A stretch of 64,000 nucleotides of DNA from Zingiber officinale. Its lineage: Eukaryota > Streptophyta > Magnoliopsida > Zingiberales > Zingiberaceae. Where the stretch lies: positions 37,795,511 through 37,859,510 of the forward strand of contig NC_056000.1 of assembly GCF_018446385.1 (NCBI RefSeq). The letters run 5' to 3'. The stretch's first letter is position 1; every line of letters starts with the position of its first letter. The position numbers were made by a program, and so were the translations under genes. This document shows positions 58,309 through 64,000 of the stretch, one piece after another. The notes under the pieces were generated by a model, which was not told where the DNA came from, searched no databases, and was given only the letters and a program-made list of their open reading frames with translations.

Positions 58309-61300
58309 GTTCAGTATATAAAACTCTCACTGATACAGAATCTCGGAGAATGATCAAATTATATTGGATTTATTATCTGTAACATTATTTTGCATTGCAA
58401 AAAAATAATTTTCTAGCTCGAAGCCATGATCATAAGGTCATTAATGACAACAAATTTATCATTATGCCAAAACTTTCATTCAATTATCAAAATATATATA
58501 TATATATATGGAAAAATAATCGTAAATAATTTTATAGATATTTTATATTTTTTCTCGAGATTTAATATTCATAACGGGTTAAAAATAAAAAATAGTATAA
58601 ATTTTATGACAACAAAAAATAGCTAGTATGATACATAAAGCTGTTGATGAAATTCGAATCATATATTAGATTTAATGTATATAGTATTATCCTATATTAC
58701 AAAAGATTATTTTTGTAATTCAAATTGTGACTATACAATTACATAATAATTTTACCGTATGGCAAGCTCCCCTTCAAATAGTATAAATTTCATAAATAGA
58801 TAAAAATATTAACATAAATGATAAAAATAGCAACGTTGTTGATAGTTGAGCTTAATTAAAATTTTGAACAATGTTTTGGTTCGAATTACATAATAAATAA
58901 GTTTGAACTAGTTCGTTAAATAAATAAATAAATAAATAAATAAGCTTTATCAGTAGGATTCATCTACTACTGTAGCATAATTAACACACTGATTATGACT
59001 TTCAGTCTTCAAGATGGCTTCAGAGCTGACAAAAGGAATTACTGAAAGCAGTGGAATCGGAGAAGAATCCAAAAAAAAACAAAAGAGGGAGAGGATGAAG
59101 GGGTTGAATAAAGGGGGATAATGAAGAATAAAGTGACATAGATGTAAAGATGAAGAAATGAGCAAAAGAAAAATGCAGTGATCTGAGGGATTGACAAGTC
59201 AAACAGTGATGAAATTCCAGCTTAAAAAGTTTCCATGTCCTCTTCTTCAGACATGGCTTCAACCTTGTCATCTTGTGATAAAGAAGAAGTGCATTGTGGT
59301 GCAGATCTTTATTTTTCAGCATTTTGGAGAATTTTCTGGGCCATAGAAAGCAGACGAAGAATAATGAATCTGAGGGACCATGCATGATGGAGCCCTTTAG
59401 TATTTTTTTCCCCCTCTTTATACTACTAACTAATACCAAAAGAAAAGAAGGATTAAATATGACCTTAATTTGTAATCTAGGTCTTTAAACTTTGCCGGAT
59501 TAATTTTGAAATTTTAATAATTTAGGTGTCGCCCGACTAATCTTAAGGAAGGATTAGTGTATAAATACCATGGCTTAAATATGAACCTAATTGGTAATCT
59601 AGGTCTTTATAGTTTATCTATTAATTTTGAAGTAGATGATGGTCTTCATGCGTGCTCAGAAAAATCGACCAAAGATTCAAATTTTGATTTTTTTTTAAAT
59701 TATCTGTGTTCGAATTTCACCAGACTAATTTTGAAGGTAGATAATTTTTCTCCCGAAAAAAATATTGATGTAATAGTAAAATTATTGTCATGTGACGTTG
59801 AGACCACTAGTGCGAATTGTAAAAATAGTCTATTGTAAAATGAAAGGTAAAATTCTCCAATCCTTTTATGAGATTCCATAGTAATGGAAGCTTCGTATAT
59901 TGAGTTGTCATTTTTTAGAATTATCTATTTAATTTACTTATTAAATAAATTTTAAGTATAAACATATAATCAAAAAAAATAAATTTAAAAAATATTCATC
60001 CTATTTTAAAAGTTAAAATTTTCAATATTTCTCAATACCCTTATGAGAACATAACTCTAAACTACACCCCTTAAGGGCTTACATTTTTTTTCCCCGACTA
60101 TTAATTCTTGTGCCCAAACTAATTTGGGAAGAATGGTCCGCCTCACATTTTACCCATCTAATAAATTTAAGAAACGAGTCAGTCCGTAGCCCGACAGCCT
60201 AATACACTAGGTTTTTGAGCACCGTAAATATCCGAAAATACGTTGCTAGATAATCAAACCTTCAACGCTAAATGTATCTACCGTGCCTCTTACCAACTCA
60301 CCATGCATCAAGATCCTTCGGGCTTACATATGAATCTAAGTACTTGGGGCTTATATATTGGAGAAAAAAAATCATCACCTTAGCATTCCCTTTAAAATAA
60401 TCCTACATTTTTTTTTAAAAAAAGGATAAATTATGAAAAATATTTATCCTAACATAACGTAGGTCTTTTATATGAAAAAAATTAAACATTCAATATTTTA
60501 CGCCCTTTAAGCTATGACCTATACTTGGGACTTACATATCAACCTAAGTAATGAGGGGGAAAAAAGTTATTGTAATCATAGGATGTTTGAAGAAGAGGTT
60601 GAATTGAGGCAAGTCCCATCACACATCAGTCTTGTATTACTTCCAAGCGCTGTCCGTAAGGAGTGTGACTAAACAAGCATTTGAAAAATGGGAGAAGAGA
60701 CTCAATTCTCCAACCAAGTTGACAATTCATGGCCCTCCTGCATTATTATAGCTCTTCCTGCCACCATCTTCTTTTCCTCACATGTGCAGCCAAAAGTCAA
60801 GCAAAGAAAAAGAACAGAAATGATCAAAACAACGTTAAGTCTGTTTATTTGTTTCAACCTCCTCCTACATAAGCAGAGAAGAGAATTAAGTTGTGGTGTG
60901 GGATTTGCAGCAGTAAGCAAAGCAAGCATAAATGCATGCTTCTGCCATTTCATTTCCTACTGAGGAAATTCGAGTACCCAGCTTTCTTCAAGTTCCTCAA
61001 ATTCAGACTGTGGGGACTGTTTTCTGTTCCTCTTCCTGTTCCTGTTTCTGTTCCTTGTGTGGCTCTTCTCTGACACTACACACTCTCTATCTCTTTCTTT
61101 CTCTTTGAGCTTGATTCCTGATAGTGCAAGCAAAGCAAACACCCCACACTTTATTTTGTTCGGTGACAACTCGCTAAACTTTCTTTGTCTTACTGTCCTG
61201 TAAAAAAATAGTCTTTTTTTTATAAATAAATTATAATAGTTATAATTTATTAATAATTGTTATAATGTGAATTATAGTAGCTACCAAATTATTATTATTA

Positions 61301-61900
61301 TAATAGAAATGTCTTTGAATTTAAATTTAAAATTGATTTATTAAAAAATCAAAATCTACCAAACACTCATCAATTTACCAGCTCAAAATTTTGCAACATT
61401 CTCTCTCTCCATCTAGTTCCTACCTCTGTGCTCCTTCACTTAGTCCTCCCAGAACAATCTAATTACTAACATACTATGTGTTCTCTCATTTAGTCTTTCG
61501 AAATTATCTAATGACTAACACATAAGGTGACATCATCATGAAGTCTAAGGTTCGAATCTCAATATAACCGAGGTAAATATTTTCCTCATGCATTAGTCAC
61601 TATATCAAAAATTAGTAGTCATGTATGATTTAGTGTTGATCCTAAAACGAATTAACAGAAATATTGGGGACGAAGGTAATGTCTTTTGCCACATTATTCT
61701 CCCTCACTTGGTCCCTTATTTAGTGCCTCACGACCTCAACCCCTCAAATCGTCCTTCTCCATTCCTCCCCAATCTTTCTCCTCCTCTTCTTCTTCTTGAC
61801 CACTTGCATGGCTCCAAGCATCATGGACTCTGCGTGTCGTTTGACGATGAGGTGGAGAGCTCTAGGTGCTGCTGCAGCTTCTTGTTGTTTTCGCCATGGA
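58309..61900. other. Intergenic region upstream of the ZF-HD gene
   Basis: About 3.6 kb, AT-rich, with no gene recognised. A (TA)n run lies at 58491-58509 and (AAAT)n at 58917-58943. The part from about 61380 rightwards is pyrimidine-rich and probably holds the promoter and leader of the ZF-HD gene. Confidence 0.4.
58917..58943. repeat. (AAAT)n microsatellite
   Basis: Six to seven uninterrupted tetranucleotide units in noncoding DNA. Confidence 0.9.
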
Positions 61901-61936
61901 TGGAAAGCCTAGCTAGTCTCTCTGTCTTCTCCTCAA

Positions 61937-62007
61937 GTAGGACCTTGATCGATTGTCCATTACTCTTTCTTTGTTTGTTTGTAATTGTGTGCCTTTGCCC
62001 TTGTCAG
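61937..62007 (+). other. Possible short intron in the 5' UTR of the ZF-HD gene
   Basis: A GT donor at 61937 (CTCAAG|GT-like context) and a pyrimidine-rich acceptor TTGCCCTTGTCAG ending at 62007 would excise 71 bp just before the ATG at 62022. The acceptor is strong and the donor (GTAGGA) only fair. Confidence 0.35.
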
Positions 62008-62021
62008 GAAGAGCACAAGGA

Positions 62022-62855
62022 ATGGAGCTTTCTGGGCATGGAGGGGACATGGCGATCCCAATAAGCAGCGTCCATGACAGTCCTCCCCTGCACCACCACC
62101 ACCACCATCATCAAGTACTCTCCAATGGTCCTCCTCCTCCTCCTCCGCCTCCTCCACTGCTAGTGCTGCCCGTTGCCAGTGGCGGCACAGAGGAGCAACA
62201 GCAGTGCGGCGGTAGGAAAGCGGCGGCCAAGTACAGGGAGTGCCTGAAGAACCACGCGGCGTCCATCGGCGGGAACGCGACCGACGGGTGCGGCGAGTTC
62301 ATGCCCAGCGGGGAGGAGGGCAGCATGGAGGCGCTCAAGTGCTCCGCCTGCGGCTGCCACAGGAACTTCCACAGGAAGGAGGCGGAGGGCGAAGAGCAGC
62401 TGCCTTCTCCGCTGGAGTACCTCCGCCCGCTCAGCCAGCTCAGGGGGAGCGACGCCAGGAAGGCGGCGGTCGGGTCTGCCCCCCGCCTCCTCCTCCCCGG
62501 CCCCAACCACTACCACCACCTCCTCCCGCGGGTGGCCGGCCCGCACGGCATGATCATGCCTCTGCAGCAGCAGCAGCAGCAGACGTCAGAGTCGGAGGAG
62601 ATGGAGGTGGCGCGGCCGGCGGCGCTGATGATGAAGAAGAGGTTCAGGACCAAGTTCACGGCGGAGCAGAAGGAGAAGATGCTGGGATTCGCGGAGAAGG
62701 CAGGGTGGAGGCTGCAGAAGCAGGAGGACAGCGTGGTTCAGCAGTTCTGCCAGGAGATCGGCGTCAAGAGGAGGGTGCTCAAGGTGTGGATGCACAACAA
62801 CAAGCATAACTTGGCCAAGAAACATCCTCCGCCTCCTCATCTCTCGCCACTCTGA
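62022..62855 (+). CDS. Zinc-finger homeodomain (ZF-HD) transcription factor
   Basis: Single exon, 277 residues. An N-terminal low-complexity region has His-rich (24-30) and Pro-rich (37-45) runs. The ZF-HD dimerisation zinc finger (about 70-118) reads [24 protein letters not shown] and [16 protein letters not shown], with all expected Cys and His residues. A Gln run is at 182-187. The plant-specific homeodomain (about 205-267) has [27 protein letters not shown] and [15 protein letters not shown], with Met in the WMHNNK recognition helix as usual for this family. These proteins bind ATTA-core DNA as homo- or heterodimers in the nucleus and act in flower, leaf and stress-related development. 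The CDS is strongly GC-rich against its AT-rich surroundings, typical of monocot genes. The ATG at 62022 was chosen because it follows the leader acceptor site. An upstream in-frame ATG at 61953 would lie inside the putative intron. Confidence 0.92.
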   Translation: MELSGHGGDMAIPISSVHDSPPLHHHHHHHQVLSNGPPPPPPPPPLLVLPVASGGTEEQQQCGGRKAAAKYRECLKNHAASIGGNATDGCGEFMPSGEEGSMEALKCSACGCHRNFHRKEAEGEEQLPSPLEYLRPLSQLRGSDARKAAVGSAPRLLLPGPNHYHHLLPRVAGPHGMIMPLQQQQQQTSESEEMEVARPAALMMKKRFRTKFTAEQKEKMLGFAEKAGWRLQKQEDSVVQQFCQEIGVKRRVLKVWMHNNKHNLAKKHPPPPHLSPL

Positions 62856-64000
62856 ATTAATTAATGACCGCCATTAACGCCACTGCATTGTACCTCCATT
62901 AATCCACCTTCTTCTCCTTCTCTAATTCTCAGAGCTTGGTAGATCCATCGAGACGATCAAGAACTAGATTGCTATGTCGCTAGTGATCATCTAAATTATA
63001 TCTCTACTGATTGATTATCTTTAGCGTATCCAGATGCTCAGAATCAGATCGAGTGTACAGTCACAGACAGTGTTTTCCATATTGTTAGGGACGGACGGCT
63101 TTGATATTCAATTTGGTAGTAGAACGGTTAGTAAAAAAATTAAAAGGCTCTCTTTGATAAATTATATATGATCCATTCAGTGAAAAGTATTTTAATATAA
63201 TAATGTTTTATGGGTAAAATTTTTAATCAAGTTGAGCCAATTTTGATGATGTAGTACGCTCTGGATGTCACATAATTACTGGGATAAGGGTATTTTTAGA
63301 GTAAAAAAAATATGGAACTTGTTTTGATGTTACTTTTAGAAAAGGAGTGTTTTTATATATAAAAAAATAATAATGATGCGGTAGAAATTTATAGCTTCAT
63401 TTGGAGTCGCTGACGAAGTTATTTTCGATATACAGCTGGATCTATATAGATTGACACGCGTCAAATGACTTGATAAGGTGTTTGAGATGATCCCTTTGGG
63501 ATGGATCAAAGTACAAGAGATTGACTGACGTGAAAATCAAAATTCAAAGGTGGTAAATATCATTCAGTGGTAAATATCATTCAGAACAAGAGAATATCTG
63601 ACTGGACCTATAGGTCGGTCGAGTCGTGAGTTCCAATCTTATGCGTAAACAGAATGTTAAGTCAGGGGCTTGTCCAATCCGACATTCCAACCAGCCTGGC
63701 CTTGAAGCTTGATTTCATAATCAATGATGAAGCATGGAGCCAAGTATTAATTATCCTAATCAAGTGCTCCAGCTAATCAGACGTATGGTTCGATAAGACA
63801 AGTTAGACACCTGGTCGCATACAATTCAAATAAAGAAGTTAAGTAAAGTTGAGTCGTCGGCTGCATTCATAAATATTGACCTGGTACTTCTTGGGAGTAA
63901 GAGTCAGTCAAACTATACCAATAATTCGATTGGTTGGTGAAAATAATTTATTGTGGGCCCATAGCCCAACATATTATTACACTTTTTGGCATGTTATGCC
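62856..64000. other. 3' flank of the ZF-HD gene and intergenic DNA to window end
   Basis: The first few hundred bases are probably 3' UTR. From about 63400 the base composition becomes mixed and LTR-like debris is possible (for example around 63600-63700), but no element end was found. Confidence 0.4.

Noticed and set aside
62160-62809. Long open frames on both strands over the ZF-HD gene
   Set aside because: Shadows of the GC-rich coding exon; only the 62022-62855 frame carries the zinc finger and homeodomain.

Overview
This window is nuclear DNA from a flowering plant. Genes have introns with GT..AG borders, one transcription factor has a strongly GC-rich coding exon, and the intergenic space is full of nested LTR retrotransposons, hAT elements and a tRNA-derived SINE. 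The GC-rich single-exon ZF-HD gene and the repeat style suggest a monocot, possibly of the ginger/banana order; that is an inference, not something the sequence proves.

Four host genes can be supported. (1) A RanBPM-type SPRY protein gene on the minus strand (exons between 5041 and 2470); only the 5' part is visible. (2) An Aux/IAA auxin co-repressor on the plus strand (29528-30884, five exons, 288 aa, apparently intact). (3) A two-KH-domain RNA/ssDNA-binding protein with a Tyr/Gln/Gly-rich tail on the minus strand (38380-31552, eight exons, 699 aa, apparently intact), tail-to-tail with the Aux/IAA gene. (4) A zinc-finger homeodomain (ZF-HD) transcription factor on the plus strand (62022-62855, 277 aa, intronless CDS).

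Most of the rest is transposons whose ends could be placed by eye. Element A (7321-16161) is a gag-only LTR retrotransposon with a perfect 5-bp target duplication. It carries a frameshifted gag, a 1.57-kb AT-rich minisatellite and a degraded second ORF. Element B (16653-24715) is a full-length Ty1/copia element with 430-bp LTRs, a complete but broken gag-pol frame, and an extra ORF ahead of gag that encodes an acidic protein with a C-terminal membrane segment. Element C (41269-52947) is an hAT transposon with matching termini and a perfect 8-bp target duplication, and a degraded transposase. It is split by Element D (44107-51594), a young-looking gag-only LTR retrotransposon with an intact 592-aa gag and a perfect 5-bp target duplication. 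A probable solo LTR of a related family (53560-55284) contains a hAT-type MITE (54347-54850); a second MITE copy lies at 57932-58308.

Elements A, B and D all lie on the minus strand and have a primer-binding site for initiator tRNA-Met. A and D also share the same polypurine tract and LTR-end style, so they look like two members of one non-autonomous lineage. Autonomous copia copies elsewhere would have to supply their protease, integrase and reverse transcriptase. The remaining AT-rich stretches (1-2460, 5290-7320, 24716-29390, 38530-41260, 55290-61900, 62856-64000) hold no gene I can recognise.
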